DNA of 64,000 bases from assembly GCA_019009955.1 (NCBI GenBank), contig CM032228.1, forward strand, positions 67,259,501 to 67,323,500, given 5' to 3'. How positions within the stretch are numbered: the stretch's first letter is position 1; each line of letters opens with the position of its first letter. Shown here in pieces: positions 1-13,029 of the stretch. A program made the translations under genes and the position numbers. This stretch comes from Riptortus pedestris (taxonomy: Eukaryota > Arthropoda > Insecta > Hemiptera > Alydidae). The notes below the pieces were generated by a model. The model ran no database searches. It had not been told where the DNA came from and was given only the letters and a program-made list of their open reading frames with translations.

Positions 1-2378
1 GTGCAACATAAGTCACTTTGTCTACATGCTTCAACAAAATGCCATAAAATCTATGTCCAAAACCATGTGATAATGAAGAATTGTTATTAAAAAATAATTA
101 TTTGTTATTCTTTTTTCTTTTTATTTTTATTTTCAAATTATTTGTTTAAATAAACTCTAGTTCCAGTTTTTTTTTTTTCCGTTTTGTATTTTATTTTTAA
201 TAAAAAAAAATTTTTTGATTGAAATGTGTCGTTTTTTTAATGTTAATTCATATCACCATTTTAAAGTTAAAAAAAAATTAAATCTTTGTTGATCACCAAA
301 ATTATACACAAAGGAGAAAAAAAGTTCCGGCAAGGGGTGAAAAAATGTAAGGTAAAAAATTCATTTCTAGTCAGTAACAAAAAATTGATGAAAAAACGGC
401 CTGCGACTTCCATATATTTTTTTATGTCCAAAGAGTAAAAAAATGTTGAATATAGCAATTAGTTCATTTTCGAGTTGTGTAGCGCTTAAAAGGGGAAATA
501 AGTACGGGGTCGATTGACCCCGTGCCGTCCTGTGGATGTGCACCACGGGGGCAATTGACCCCGTGCCCTCCTTGTGATAGACCACATTTTTTTGTCCGTC
601 CCCGAAACCCTGTTAAACAAAACGATTTAAAAGGGAAAGGCAGAGAGGAGGGGGGGGGGGGGACAAAAAAACTCGACTAATACTCAGTTACGAAAAAACC
701 AAGTACAACATTTAAATCATCATAGTTTAACAAGAATGGTTCTATAACTTCACGTCCTTTCATAATAACGGAAATATTTTTTTAATTTTTTAATCACTCC
801 CCCCCCTCTCTTAAACCCCCACTTTCCATCTCCGTTTCTGCCAGTAACAAATATGATCTTTTTTGTGACTGAAACGCTTTAAAAAAGATCAAATAGTATC
901 TCGCATAATAAAGGTCCCTGTAAATAATATTCATTATTTCGGCTTAGAATATTTAGGTTCTACTATACAAGATTATTACTATAGAAGATCATTCCCATGG
1001 CTGGGAAAAATTTTTTTTAATGTTTTAATTTAACCCCATCCATGCTTAAAATGGGTTTATAACAAAAATTTTTCGATTTTTAAAATTTTTACTCGGAAAT
1101 AAAAGCCTGTCGTAAGGGTGTTCACGGGCCCCCAATAGGAGGGACCCTCCATTCATGACTGGAAACGAAACTTGAATTTTTTAAAATATTTATAAATTAT
1201 TTTACTTACCCTTTTTTATGAATAGGCATAATTTAATAAAAATATTTAAAAAAATAAATTAAAAAAGTATAGTTTTTGGGAAAATGTAGGATTCTAAAAA
1301 AAGAAGGCGATTTCTCGAAAAAAGTCGGGTAGGGTGGAACCATTTTTTCATAACTAATTTTATTAATCAAATTAAAAAAAGATTATTTTAATTGGGATTA
1401 TTAAAGCCCCTTTATTAGGGAGAAAAACAAGATTGTGAAAAATTTCCTTTAGAGAGGAATTTTCAAGAGAAAAATAAAAAAAATCCGGTGACGGGTGGCA
1501 CGGGTTTAAAGAAGGGGCTGTTTGAAATTTGGCGAGGAGAAAAGTTTAGAAAATAGTTTCCAGTTGGCTAGACCGAAACAAGAATTTAATAGAACTAACA
1601 GGTTTTCCCCTGCGTTATCGACGTCGCCATTTTGGGGGGGGCGCCTCTGTCGAACCCATCGGGCGGCCGCCCTCAAAAGTGTAAGTAAAATTTCTAAAAG
1701 AAAGTGTGGCATTGGTGTATGGTCTGCCCACTTCCCCCTAAGTCTTTTAGAAAAATGGTAATCGTTTCCACCCAAACTACATTTCCCCTTGGAGTTCGCG
1801 CTGATAGCTTAAACGTAAACAAATTAGGGAGATACTAAAAAAAACAATTTTGATATCGATTTAGGCAATGGGTCACTAATTTGAAGCACCATTTTTTCTT
1901 CATTTTTCCTTTTAAAATAACTCTATATTTTTCGCATTCTTTAATTCATTACCTCAGCAAAAGCACATTATCTTTCCTTTGTTAAACGAAATCACCCCAG
2001 AACATAGCCTTTATCCCTTTGAAAGAGGCTTTTAATTAAATTAACTAACGTTAAACATGTTGCGTTAGTTAGACAATAATATCAGATAAAAAGCCCGTCC
2101 CGAAGGGACTGCGTAAATAAGCAGTTTCCAACGTGAGTTTTACAATAGGAAATCTCCTTACTGGAAACCCAAAACCACCCCCCGTGAATATATTAAAGTG
2201 AATAAAAAAAAAGGTTTAATTTGGGGAAATATTTCATTAATCTTAATAATCTCAAAGGAATGTAAACAAATGGGCCCCAACCAACCTCTGAGAGCTTAAC
2301 AGATAGATTAGCCTCACATGGCTAACTGAGCCGGGTTATTTCTTTGAACAAAATATTATTCTTTCCGTAAACATGTTT
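1..2378. other. AT-rich sequence, nothing recognised
   Basis: No gene or mobile element is recognised. The stretch is AT-rich with many homopolymer runs, including a G run near 649-661. The balanced open frames on both strands at 1506-1775 overlap almost completely, contain no family motif, and look like chance openings around a short GC-rich patch (1615-1675). Confidence 0.5.
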
Positions 2379-2985
2379 TAGGGGTTTCCCCCTTTAAAAG
2401 GGAAATCAGCTTGAGGTCGTACTCTGACGAATTTTTTCGAAATTTTCTTAGCCCCCCATTATTGTTTGCTCTTTTCCCAAAAATTTGATATTAAGTCGTT
2501 TTATGTAAAAGAAAGCCCAAAATTCGTTAACGGCGAATCGGACTAGTGGGGGGGGGGGGGGTTTATAGGGGGGAGAATTTTGAAAATTCGATTTCTCCCT
2601 TATAGTCGGACGAAAAGTTATAGAATCAATCTTTTTTGAAAATTTAAAATTTTTGGATTCTAAAATTTGAATGTTGAGAAAAAAAAACTGAATCTGCTTC
2701 ATTACAAATTACAGCCCCTGGTTAGAAAATTGTTTTCAATAAAATTAATATGTTATATTCAGATTAATTCATTAAATGTTTGTTTCCGGCTATTTGCAGC
2801 ATACGAGGCTGGCTGGCTGTTTGTTACAATTCAGCCGTTTTCCTTTTGTAGAGATTATTAACTTGTATTGTAAATTTACTGAGCATTCACGATAGTGTCA
2901 CCTTTATGTATATTTATCTATTGTAAACCTTCGCGTGGGAAATCTGCTTAGTTTACGCAGCCCCTGCGTGACGGACTTTTTTACC
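2379..2985 (+). mobile_element. H1 Helentron-like copy, no core microsatellite
   Basis: The 5' side (2379-2450) has the family palindrome in degraded form followed by 'gaggtcgtactc'. The middle module follows directly, with no (TA)n core. The 3' side carries GGGAAATCTGCT (2937-2948), the perfect hairpin ACGCAGCCCCTGCGT (2955-2969) and the terminal GACGGACTTTT. At about 600 bp it is shorter than copies with a core microsatellite. It encodes no protein; mobilisation would require an enzyme supplied in trans. Confidence 0.72.
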
Positions 2986-3486
2986 TTCATCTTCCTGAGT
3001 GGAGTGTATTGAGCTTCCGTGCTGCATGTATATAATACTGTGAGATGCTCTGCCTCGCATAGCCTTCGTGCTTAGGCGCTGAGCATATTTTGAACACTGA
3101 GTCCCATCGTGATCTGTGATCTGGCCGTGATCGGATGATCACAATGGAACCGATAAGTGTGGGAGGGGACATAGGTTCTGATAAGAATCCTAAAAAAAAA
3201 AAAAAGTTGGGAATACGGGGGGGGGTGAGGAAACAATGAATAACGGCTATTCTATTCTTGTTTTATCAGTCTTCCCGGGTCGTGCCATTTTGATTACAAC
3301 TCTTCACAATGTCCCTGTTCATCAGAAAGTTTTTATTTCACGAAAGTATAAATACTTTTGAAATCATACTTTAGTGTCGATGTGAACTATTAATATTATT
3401 GATTGTCTTTTGTTTAGAAATGACACTTGTTTGTTAGGGCATTAAAAAAATAAACGAGAATTGCCTTTATTTAAATTTTACCTGAT

Positions 3487-3933
3487 CCCCCTTAAGGGAA
3501 ATGAACTACTGAGATGTTTCCCTTTTTACGCAATTTTCCAAAAAGTTTCAAATGTCCATCAAACTACCCAAGGAAGATGGTGAAAATGAGGGACGTTTTC
3601 CCAAAAATACGTAACTCTGTTTTGAAATTTTGAAAATTCTAAATCTCGTTATGATGCCGTCGATCAAAAAAATTGTATCGAAACTAATCTTACTGAATTT
3701 GTGGTTATGTACGTTTTTCCCACATTGTGTTATTAAACCAGGGCGTTTCCATTTTTGTTTCGGGCCACTGGAAACCCCCACTCCTCTCATGCCTTTTAAC
3801 AATAAGCTCTTATTTTAAGAAGCACTTTTTGAAGGCCCATTTACCATATTTCTCATTGACCCTTTTAGATAAATGCAAAATGTGACGCAATGGTAAATCT
3901 GCTTAGTTAAAGTAGCCCTGCTTGGCGGGTTTA
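3487..3933 (+). mobile_element. H1 Helentron-like copy, short and degraded
   Basis: A 5' module beginning with CCCTTAAGGGAAAT, and a version of the 'caaatgtccatcgatcctaccc' block at 3549-3573, is followed by a shortened body. The 3' end reads 'gtaaatctgcttagttaaagtagccctgcttggcgggttt' in short segments at 3893-3932, where the hairpin has decayed. There is no core microsatellite. The open frames here on both strands are shadows of the repeat. Confidence 0.6.
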
Positions 3934-4321
3934 TACTTAAAAGTTTTCGACAAGAGAAATGGAAATTACTCACTGAGTGGGAAAAATTTCGCCAATGATT
4001 TCTGGGAAAAATACTACTAGCTATTATCTATTATTGTTGATATGAAAAGCAGCTTTCCTGCGTTAAAAGAGCAATTATCCAGCTGTGTGCTTTAAACAAA
4101 TCGTTGAGTGAGAGAAAAACGTACGTTTTGCATTCTGGTTGCAGTAGTTCCCGTGGAAACAACATTTGTCCAACCCACCCCCCACAAGGAAAAAATAGAT
4201 ATCAAAGCCAGCCCCACCAAGGGAATTGTTATCCTTTTTAAAGGAATTACCCCCAAAATAAGCATTTTGTTGGCTACACTGGTACTAATCGGGAGGGCAT
4301 CCATTAAACTGATTACCCAAT

Positions 4322-6463
4322 ATATATAAAATTGTAACCTCGTTGTACATTGATTTTTTTGGCGAAATTTCACGATAAAATTTTTTCTTTAATTTCATGA
4401 CACCATAATTTGCATTTTGTTTTTTCGTGTATGTTTGTTGGTTGTTGTTTTGTTTGTTTGTGGTTTTTTGTTTGTTTGTTTTTCCCCCTTTTTCACGCAT
4501 AAAGGCTGAAGAAAATTTTATAAAATGGTTTGTATTTACTCTAACCCAACTTAGACTTTAGGCTTATTAATATCCTCTGAGAGGGAAGGAGGGGGTTTTT
4601 AAGGAACCTGAAATTAAAAATGCGTATTTCGATTCCTTTTGGGTTTTTTCGGAATTGCACATAAAAAAATTTATTTATTTTTATTTAGGTAACTTTTGTT
4701 ATATACCTTTTTTCGTATACTGAATTATAAACGAGATAACGCAATACCTATAAATGAATTTTTTGGAAAAATTTTTTATTTGGACGAAAGACCAACCAAA
4801 TTTATAAAACTCGGTATGTGTATTATCACTACGCTTTCTTTTAAATAGTTTACTACATTTCTAAGGACGGGAGGAGGGGGGGTTTTAAAGGGGAGGTGTT
4901 TTAAAAAATCCCGAAATTCGTTTTTCTATTCTTTTTTTCGGCAAATATGACCTAAAAAAAGTTGTTTATTTTTTTTATTTAGGTATTTTTGTGATTTTCA
5001 TTTTTGATTTTTAAACGATGTAAAAACGAGTTATATACTATAAACTAAAGCGGGAGGGTCAATATTTTATTGGGCAAACCATTGAACCGAACTTAAAAAA
5101 CCCTTTCGGTATGTCAATTAGCTTTAAATTTTCTCCCATGATATAAGCTATTTTAAAAATTTATAGGTTCGACGGAGTGAGTGTTAAAAGGGGGGCCCTG
5201 AAGTAAAAATCACCATATTTCATTTTCTATTTGTTTTTCGCAAAGGTGCACATAACAAAGTTGTTTACTTTGTTATTTAGAGCAACTTTTGTTTCATCAC
5301 TTATGTCGTAAAATTAGTAAATACGGGATATAAGTAAATCTATAGCGGGAGTCGCGATTTTATTTTTACTTTTTTAAAATAAGTTTATAACATTAAGTGT
5401 TTTTAATTTATGGGCCCTATATGACAAATGTGTTATGTTTTAGCCTTATCTATTCAAATTATTTAATATAAGAAATTGTGGGGATTAGTGAGATTAAAAA
5501 TCCCCCCCCCCTTCGCTCTAATTTATTTATTTTCCATAGAAAATAACTTTGTTTTTTTCCCAAATAGTTTTTAAAATTTTTTTTTTAGAGCATTTCCCTT
5601 ATTTAAAATTTTCATTTAAAGTATTATTTTTAAAAAAAAAAAATCGTGCTGAATTTCCTCAAGGGGTGATAGGGAAGTACTAGGGAATCAAACTTTTTAT
5701 TTTGGTTTATTTATTTTTTATTTCCTATATCTTTATGTTATTGAAACAAATATGTATTTTCATCAATTAAAAGTAATGTCATTATGGGCAAAAAACAAAA
5801 AGCCCTTAAACTCGATATGATTGTTTAAAGTATTACTTAAAGGGTTTTCCGGGGGCGGCTACGAATCTCTTCCCTCGCTAAATTTTTTAATATAATTGAA
5901 ATTATTTTTAGGGGAAACTATTATTTAAATTTAATCAGGTAGAAAAATTTTACAATAAAATTTTGAATTATAAATTTTAAAGGGGAAAAGGGGGTTGTGC
6001 TCTAATGGGGAGAGCGGAAAAAGGGGCGGAGGCTAATTTGAGTTTAAATTTGGTTATAATTTCCCGTGAAATGTGGGCATTTGGGAATTGATTACCCCTG
6101 AGATCATTTTTATGAATTAACCTTTCGTGTAAATATGCTTTAAATATATGTGCTCGGTTCTTTTTGACAGGAAATAAATTTCATTATGACGATATTTAAT
6201 TGTAATAAATACTTCCCGGGGATTTGAGGGTTTTTTAAGTATTCAAAAGGTGAGTTAAAAGTTGAAGGGATAGTAGGAACACATTTTTATTTTATTCTTT
6301 AATATAAAATTTCTTATTAAAGTCGCTCCCTGACCCCCCCACGCAAAACAATGCGCGCCGACGGGAAGTGTAGTTGTAAACATTGAAAGCCTTGCCCAAA
6401 AAAAAACTATCATATCAAACCTAAGATGATTTCCGAGCGGGAAACCGGGACCTTACCTAGGGT
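4322..6463 (+). mobile_element. Non-autonomous Helitron, family H2, copy 1
   Basis: The 5' cap (aaaattgtaacctc, then tgtacattgatttttt) matches the cap of the copy at 9.7 kb and the reverse-strand copy ending near 25.6 kb. Three or more internal units at about 297-bp spacing follow (similar blocks near 4604, 4903 and 5196). The 3' end at 6400-6463 is a degraded form of the family end: a 'gcgggaaaccggg' hairpin remnant and then CTAG. About 2.1 kb, no protein. The many small indels at homopolymers make it the most diverged H2 copy. Confidence 0.6.
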
Positions 6464-8640
6464 TAAAAATTTTAAAAAAAAATAAAACTTTATTTAAATA
6501 ACACTTTAGAATTTATTTGAACGACGTAAATTTTAAATTAGAGTTGGACCCAAAAAATGGAATTGTCGCGGAGTGCTGTATAAAAACGGTCGTCCTTTGG
6601 GCCCTCGTCGCTATGAACTCTGAGGCTCAACTGGAGTAATAATACCGATCACCAAGTGGTTTAATAACGATCACTCATTTTTGATAATATAGAAACAGTG
6701 ACAAAAATAACCTATTTAATTTTAGTAGCCTTTAAAACACAGCAATAAAGCGAAAAGCTATACGCGGTTTGAAACTAAAAAATTTAAACTATAAAAAATG
6801 ACTGGCCTCCCTTAACCATTTGTCATTTCTAAAATTCTGAAGTTTAGTTAAATAATAAAGTGTTTTCTTCTCGTTTGTGGTGCCGGTACCTTGTCCCTCG
6901 TTCTTTGGGAATCCACTACCCTTGGTGTTATCATTTTTTTTTCTCAAGTGCAATACCCACGAAACCCAGTTCTTAATTCTCCATTGATTTAGGGCGGCGA
7001 TTTGGTGAGACATCCTTCATTTCTCTCAGATCTTGTCCGTTATCCCTTTACTTTCTTTCGCCCTTCAGGGTAAATGCTTCAGAGGTACGGACTCATTTAT
7101 TACAACCTTTTTTATTATACACGTGTTCGTACCTAGTCAATTTTCTGCCTTCGCTTATCTGAGCTCTTGAGGCCATAACATTTTATTTATTTACACAGTT
7201 AAGCTTGTTTTTATAACTGTAGCTACAGAGTCTTTTTGATTTTTACCACCCACTTGACCGAGCACTCCGTAAAATAATAGAACCAAGATTTTTTTTAACC
7301 TTTAACCGATTTATCATACTTATAAATAATCCCTAGGGGAAAAGTGACATGACTTTAAATTAATCACACAACTTTAAATTATTTAGTATTTCTCTCGAAG
7401 GTGTTCCTACAGAAGCATAAAAAACATTTTGAGTTCTTAGAGCTTCAGGAAGAGAGGATATTTTCCATTTTTTCAAAGAAAGTGTTGGTGGAAATCAAAC
7501 ATGAAGAAGAAAACACTAAAGCAAGCCTTCCTTCCACAATCAGTATATCTAAAAGTGACAAAGCACTTTCAGAGGAAACCCTCCATCATCGGCGTCCTGT
7601 CAACAGACAATTTATATTAAAAATATTGGTTTTCCTATAGATTAAATTTCGTTTTTTTTCACTTCTGAAGTATTCATTCAATAATTATTATTGGTTATAT
7701 ATAAATGTTTAACAATATATAAGGGAAGGAGAGCCCCTCTCAAGGATGGAAAGTAACTAACGATATTCAAGGAGACTCAATATCCCCTTTTCCAGGAGTA
7801 TTAACTCCTTGTTAAGGGAATCCTTTTGTTAAGGCCGACAAGGGCACTTTAAGGAAATGATTCAGACATTATTGAAAAGGGTTTCTTCTTGTGGGGAAAA
7901 TCCCAAAGATACTTAGCCCACTAAGAACCCTCTCCCTCTTCTTTTCCCTAAAGGCTATCTCCCTCAGACGACAACCCCTTTTGCAACAATAAGAGAACAG
8001 TTCAACAAACTATTTGTCTTCGGTTATTAAGCAAACAGCGTTTGATAAATCCTCTCTCCATAAAATGAATTGTTATGCTAATTGAGGCGAACGTTTTAAG
8101 CTCCTTCGTTATCCGGTTTCTCTCAGAAGAATTACGCGCTTTCAAATTAATAATATTTGAATAATTTACCCATTCTTTCCAACATTTCCGTTTCTATCAT
8201 AGTAAAAATGTTTCACTAAAATTTGAAACAAAAATTCTGTCGCCTCAGCACATATTAATAAATACCTCTCAATATATAAGGTTTAAATACAATTACTAAT
8301 ACCTACAAAACAAACAATCCCTACTGAATTACTGGCAACAGCGTACAATCAAAAAATAAACTTAAAATGTTAATATTCAATAAATAATAGAATAAAATGA
8401 AAAATATTAATAAAATTATGACACTGCAAAAAATAAACAGCTTTTTCATGTACTGAAATGCCATGCTTATGCTCTCATCTCACCATTTATTTTCTACTTT
8501 TCCAGCAGAAGGAAACCTTTGTAAACATGAATAAAATTGTTCGCTGGACAAGAATGTTTAGTGACTCAGTCAGTATGCTGGTCAGTTGAGGAACCAATTG
8601 AAGAGGATCAGTAAAAAGGTCTAGTCCTCTCTGCCGCCCG
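6464..8640. other. Unassigned AT-rich sequence
   Basis: Nothing is recognised with confidence. The frame at 7401-7640 on the plus strand (79 codons) has charged residues and ordinary codon use but no motif that I know. 7720-8040 is somewhat richer in CT and AG runs. I see no repeat shared with the rest of the window. Confidence 0.4.
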
Positions 8641-8679
8641 GCTGCTTTGGTACAGAGTACACTTCTCTAATCAGCAGGC

Positions 8680-8711
8680 ACTGATGATGCAGCTTGCTCT
8701 CTGAAAGTTCA
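8680..8711 (+). other. Hammerhead-like CTGATGA hairpin
   Basis: CTGATGATG is followed by a short AGC/GCT stem and then CTGAAAG. The order CTGATGA, stem, GAAA is the conserved half of a hammerhead ribozyme and is common at ends of Penelope-like retroelements in invertebrates. A related hairpin lies at 12999-13026, and the sequence downstream of both is similar ('attgcttgtagaggac' and 'gtattgtggaggaaaa'). I see no complete self-cleaving fold here. Confidence 0.35.
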
Positions 8712-8896
8712 ATCTGCATATATTAAATTGCTTGTAGAGGACATGGTGTTTTAATTGATCCTGAATAAAATATGAAAATAGTCGTTTAATATGCGAGGTA
8801 GGATAGACATGTATAAACCAATAGTTAAAGAAAAACTATAATAAAACCAACTTATAATAACAATTTACCCCCATTTTTATTTTCTGCTGGTGTTGA

Positions 8897-9465
8897 GTAA
8901 GATGATTCATTATATTCAGAACACAGTTTTGTGGCTCCTCATAATGTATTTTTATAAACACTCATTGCTTTCAGGTATTTATATTTCCATCATCAGAGCT
9001 ACAAACATAAAGCACATATGGAGTTTGGTCTAAAACTATTCTAAAAACGTTTTTAAAAATGTTCATAATTGGTCATGAATGAAAGAGACAACAATAAAAC
9101 GATTCAATAACAACATAAATTAAAACAGAATAAATTAAAATTTGCTTACTTATCAACTAAGCATTAAAATTACAAAAGCACAAAATTAAGATTCAGAGCA
9201 AAGTACGTGTCTATAGAGATGCTACTGGCCTGAACTATTTTAATTATTAATATGTTGTTATTTAATCATTTTATTATTGTAACTTTCATAGATTTATTGA
9301 TTGTTTTTATATGTATGACCAATTATGTACCAGTTTTAAACCAAACTCCTTATATAATGTGTTTTATTGTTTGTAGCGCTGATAATGGCCATGTAAATTC
9401 CCGAAAGCGCTACACATTTTTAAAAATAAATTGTCAGGAGCCTTAAAACTGTGTTCTGAATAACC
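8897..9465. repeat. Inverted-repeat pair with hammerhead-like hairpins
   Basis: Two arms of about 150 bp face each other, at about 8913-9100 (read on the minus strand) and 9295-9460 (plus strand). Both contain, in order, a 'gaccaattatg' block, 'accaaactcc', 'tttgtagc.ctgat.atgg', a GAAAGC block and 'aaaactgtgttctgaat'. In the plus arm GTAGCGCT (9373-9380) and AGCGCTAC (9406-9413) close a stem around CTGATAATGG and CCCGAAA. This resembles the paired terminal repeats of Penelope-like elements. The open frame at 9252-9446 is not credible as a gene. Confidence 0.45.
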
Positions 9466-9650
9466 TAATTTTACCCCCCCCCCCTCCCTCCCCTCTAAAT
9501 TCCACCCTCATTATAATCTTAACGAGTAAATGTCATTAAAGAGTATCATCCTTAGCATTCCAAGAAATTATTTCGAATATGGTATTGTTCAAAATAGATT
9601 TACACATATAGCACGCAAAATCCAAATGAATAGTGTAACACGTTTGTAAG

Positions 9651-9689
<39 letters not shown>

Positions 9690-9692
<3 letters not shown>

Positions 9693-10926
9693 GTAACCTC
9701 TGTCTGTACATTGATTTTTTTCGCGAATTTTCACGATAACTTTTCGTTTCACATGTCATAGACACCATAACTGCATTTTGTTTCTTTCGTGTGTGTTTGT
9801 TTGTTACCTTTTCACGCATAAACGGCTGAACCGAATTTTATGAAACTTGGTATGTATATTACTACTAACACAACTTATACTTTAGGCTATATTAATTTCT
9901 CTGAGACGAACAGGAGTGGGGGTTATAAGGGAGGCCTGAAATTAAAAATAGTGACATTTCGTTTCCTATTGGTTTTTTGGTAAATATGCTCATAACAAAA
10001 GTTGTTTATTTGGTTAATTAGAGTAACTTTTGTTATATACACTTTCGTCGTATACCGTAGTGTAAATGCGTTATATGTTCAAAATTAGTGCGGGAGTCAA
10101 GAATATTATTGGACACAAAAGACTGAAGCGAACTAAATAAAACTCGGTATGTGTATTAGCACTGACGCTTTAATTATCGTAAGCCATATCAAATTTTCTA
10201 GGGATGGGCAGGAGTGGGGGTTGTAAGGGAGGCATGAAAATAAAAATAGCGATATTTTGTTTTCTATTCGTTTTTCTGCAAATATGCATATGACAAAAGT
10301 TGTTTATTTTTTTTATTTGAAGTAACTTTTGTGATATTCACTTTTGTCTTATAACAAGGTAGAAACGAGATATACGCTAAAACTTTAGCGGGAGCCTACA
10401 ATTTCATTGGGCACTAACGATTAAACCGAACTTAACAAAACTCGGTATGACAATTAGCATTAATTCTTCCATGATTGTAAGCTATATTCCTTTTTTCGTC
10501 AAACGTGCACATAACAAAAGTTGTTTATTTTGTTATTTAGAGTAACTTTTGTTTTTTACATTTTTTCGGGAACAATGTATGAAGAAAATAATTTGCGTAT
10601 AATATTGATATGCCCATCATTTCCTTCCTATATAAACTACCAGGTACCTCACTTGGAAAAATTAATTCAAATCTATGTTAATATTTTGACCTTAATAATT
10701 CAAAGCTATTCATAATTCACAGGAGACGGGAAATATGACAATATGGAGGACAGTGAAGTCTTACTTAATTTTTTATTAAAAAATCCACAGCAACGACGGG
10801 TATAACCCCTAAACACTGGGACGGGTAAATGTCAAAATATTGTGCAAAGTAAAGCCTTTCCAAAAAAATACCATCACCATTCAGCCTCAAGTGAATTCCC
10901 GGGCGAAGCCGGGTATCTGAGCTAGT
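9690..10926 (+). mobile_element. Non-autonomous Helitron, family H2, copy 2
   Basis: The best preserved plus-strand copy. A (TA)n flank at 9652-9687 precedes the 5' cap (taacctctgtctgtacattg). A TTTGT/CGTG-rich stretch and internal units with matching blocks at 9930 and 10229 (299 bp apart) follow, then a partial third. The 3' end has CCCGGGCGAAGCCGGG (a perfect hairpin with a short loop) and ends in CTAG followed by T (10922-10926), as expected for a Helitron 3' end with a T flank. It has no Rep or helicase, so it is non-autonomous. Confidence 0.72.
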
Positions 10927-10929
10927 CTC

Positions 10930-12990
10930 ACAAATAACAGTTCCAGTTCGAAAACAATCTTTGGTATTTCAGCTTCGAATGGTCATAATGATATGTTAGT
11001 TTGAATCTGACAAACAAAGAGTGATTCAACTTTTATACACAATTTTAGACAACTTATCTTAGAAAGAATTAGTGTCATAATCATTGCTTATAAAAAGGTA
11101 AAATGTTAAACAATTTTGGAACTTGATGAGCGTAAGGCGTATTTTTTTTAATCCAGCCACCTCAAATTAAGTGTCAAAAACTGCTTTTTTGTGTCTTTGT
11201 TTGTTTGTGTGTACTTTGTGAACCGATTAGGACAGGAGGCTATAAGGAAAGATGATAAACAAGAATCATGCTGTTATTTTCTCGATATGTTCTGGAATAG
11301 ATCAAAACTTTCACACTCTAAGAGAAAACTACAGCAGACTTTCTGATGTTTGTAGCCTCTGAAGAAAAACAACATTTCCTACACTCTTTCATCAGATGAT
11401 ATATTTTCGTCATTGTCATTTCTCCATCTAATTACTGATTTATTACATGTAGAAAATACAAACGAACTTTACGAAACATAGAAAATATAAACATTCATTA
11501 ATTCAAAAGGAAAGCCAGTTTTGACGAATTCACCCCTTTTTTTCACTTATTTACAACCATACTGTAAATAACCGAAATCGGTTACACTTTATAAATCGAT
11601 ATACACTTTAACTCTTATCTACCCAGAATGTGGTAAGATATTTTACTTTACTTCATTGTTTTGCTTGTCAAAAAAATCGTTCTTTACTGTTAACGTTAAC
11701 AGTACCTATACTACTTCCCACTACAGGAATGAAGAATAGTATTTTCCTAAAATAATGTTTTTTATTTATTCTTGAATGTTATTTTTTATTGCACGAGGCC
11801 TATCAGTATATCCGTGCCATTCTCAAGTTCTAAATATTAAAAAGAACCGAATAAAATATTTCTTATAACAGGATTATATATAATATCAAAAGGTTTAAAA
11901 TAACTATAAAAAATATTAATGTTAGCTACTGAAAATGGGAATAAAATTTATTTGAAACACGTTTATTACAAGAAATTATTGAAGTATGTCTTAAATACTC
12001 TCCCATGTCTCGAGCAGATAAGCAAAATCCTTAAAACTATTTTATTTACAGTTTTGTTTTTTTTTATTTTGTCAACCAAAGGAATGCAATCATCTTGGAT
12101 CATCGTTCTTAAAAATATTTTTCTATAAATCAGATTTAATGTTTGCAGTACGCCCAAGTCCAAGATGTAGTGTAACATTCGGTGGAAAAAATGTGCAACA
12201 ATTTCTACATCTCCTTATTGCTCACAAGGAGGTGCACAGCCTCCCCCCGTCCCCGATTTGAATGCATTTTTTTAGTGTTTGGTACCTAATGAAAAAACAA
12301 TTCTGTTAAAGCGAGAGAACGCACTTCTCAAGCGTTCGTCTAAAAAAAATTGTTAAATTTTGTCTGAACGTCTTCAGTTGTTCTCAAAACGTCTATCAAG
12401 GAGTCCTGCGCGGGCCAGTTGATTGCGGTTTCTTTTGTAACTGGGAACCTTGAGATCGAAACTCTCCGGGGGCGATTTTTTTTTCTGGATTCTTTTTATT
12501 GTTTTGCTTCTAGGGTGGTTAGAAATTTATTAATAAATAAATAAAAAGTTTTACGCAGATATTTTAATAATATTTTTAAACAGTTTTATTTAACTTTATC
12601 AATTTATTTGATATTATTTTAATGGGGACTCAAATCAATTTCTTTACAAAATCATCGGGAAGAGGAAACGAACTGGTCGTGAAACCATTCTTTTACCGGA
12701 CTTACCATCCGTTTAGCACATTTCATTCGAAAAAATCGATAATCCGAACAAGGTCTGGTCCAATCAGATAGGATTAGAGCGACTCATTGTACGTATATAC
12801 GTTCATATACACCTATATTGTTAAGTTTTTTACAAAAATAATAAACGTTGATTATTAGAGTTTTTTCGGATTGCAAACTTTAGATCAACACACAAGCTTT
12901 AGAGGTTTTAAGACTCCACGATTTTTAAACGAATTAATCTGGATGTTCACAGTGGGCCTGTTTTCATCTTCATTGCCTTTTTAGCAGATT
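10930..12990. other. Unassigned AT-rich sequence
   Basis: No element end, gene or shared repeat is recognised. The overlapping frames at 11919-12178 on both strands are AT-rich chance openings. 12230-12480 is slightly richer in GC but shows no coding pattern. Confidence 0.4.
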
Positions 12991-12998
12991 TCCCTTTT

Positions 12999-13026
12999 TT
13001 GAAGATGGAGCTGTTGCTCTGAAAGT
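12999..13026 (+). other. Hammerhead-like hairpin, second dispersed site
   Basis: 'TGAAGATGGAGC', a TGTT loop, then 'GCTCTGAAAG' forms a GGAGC/GCTC stem between TGAAGA and GAAA. This arrangement is typical of Penelope-like element ends in invertebrates. No reverse transcriptase or GIY-YIG endonuclease frame is visible nearby, so it is an end fragment only. Confidence 0.38.
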
Positions 13027-13029
13027 ACA

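Noticed and set aside
2280..2345. Possible degraded SINE head (cacatggctaactgagcc)
   Set aside because: Only about 20 bases resemble the SINE head; there is no B-box and no body.
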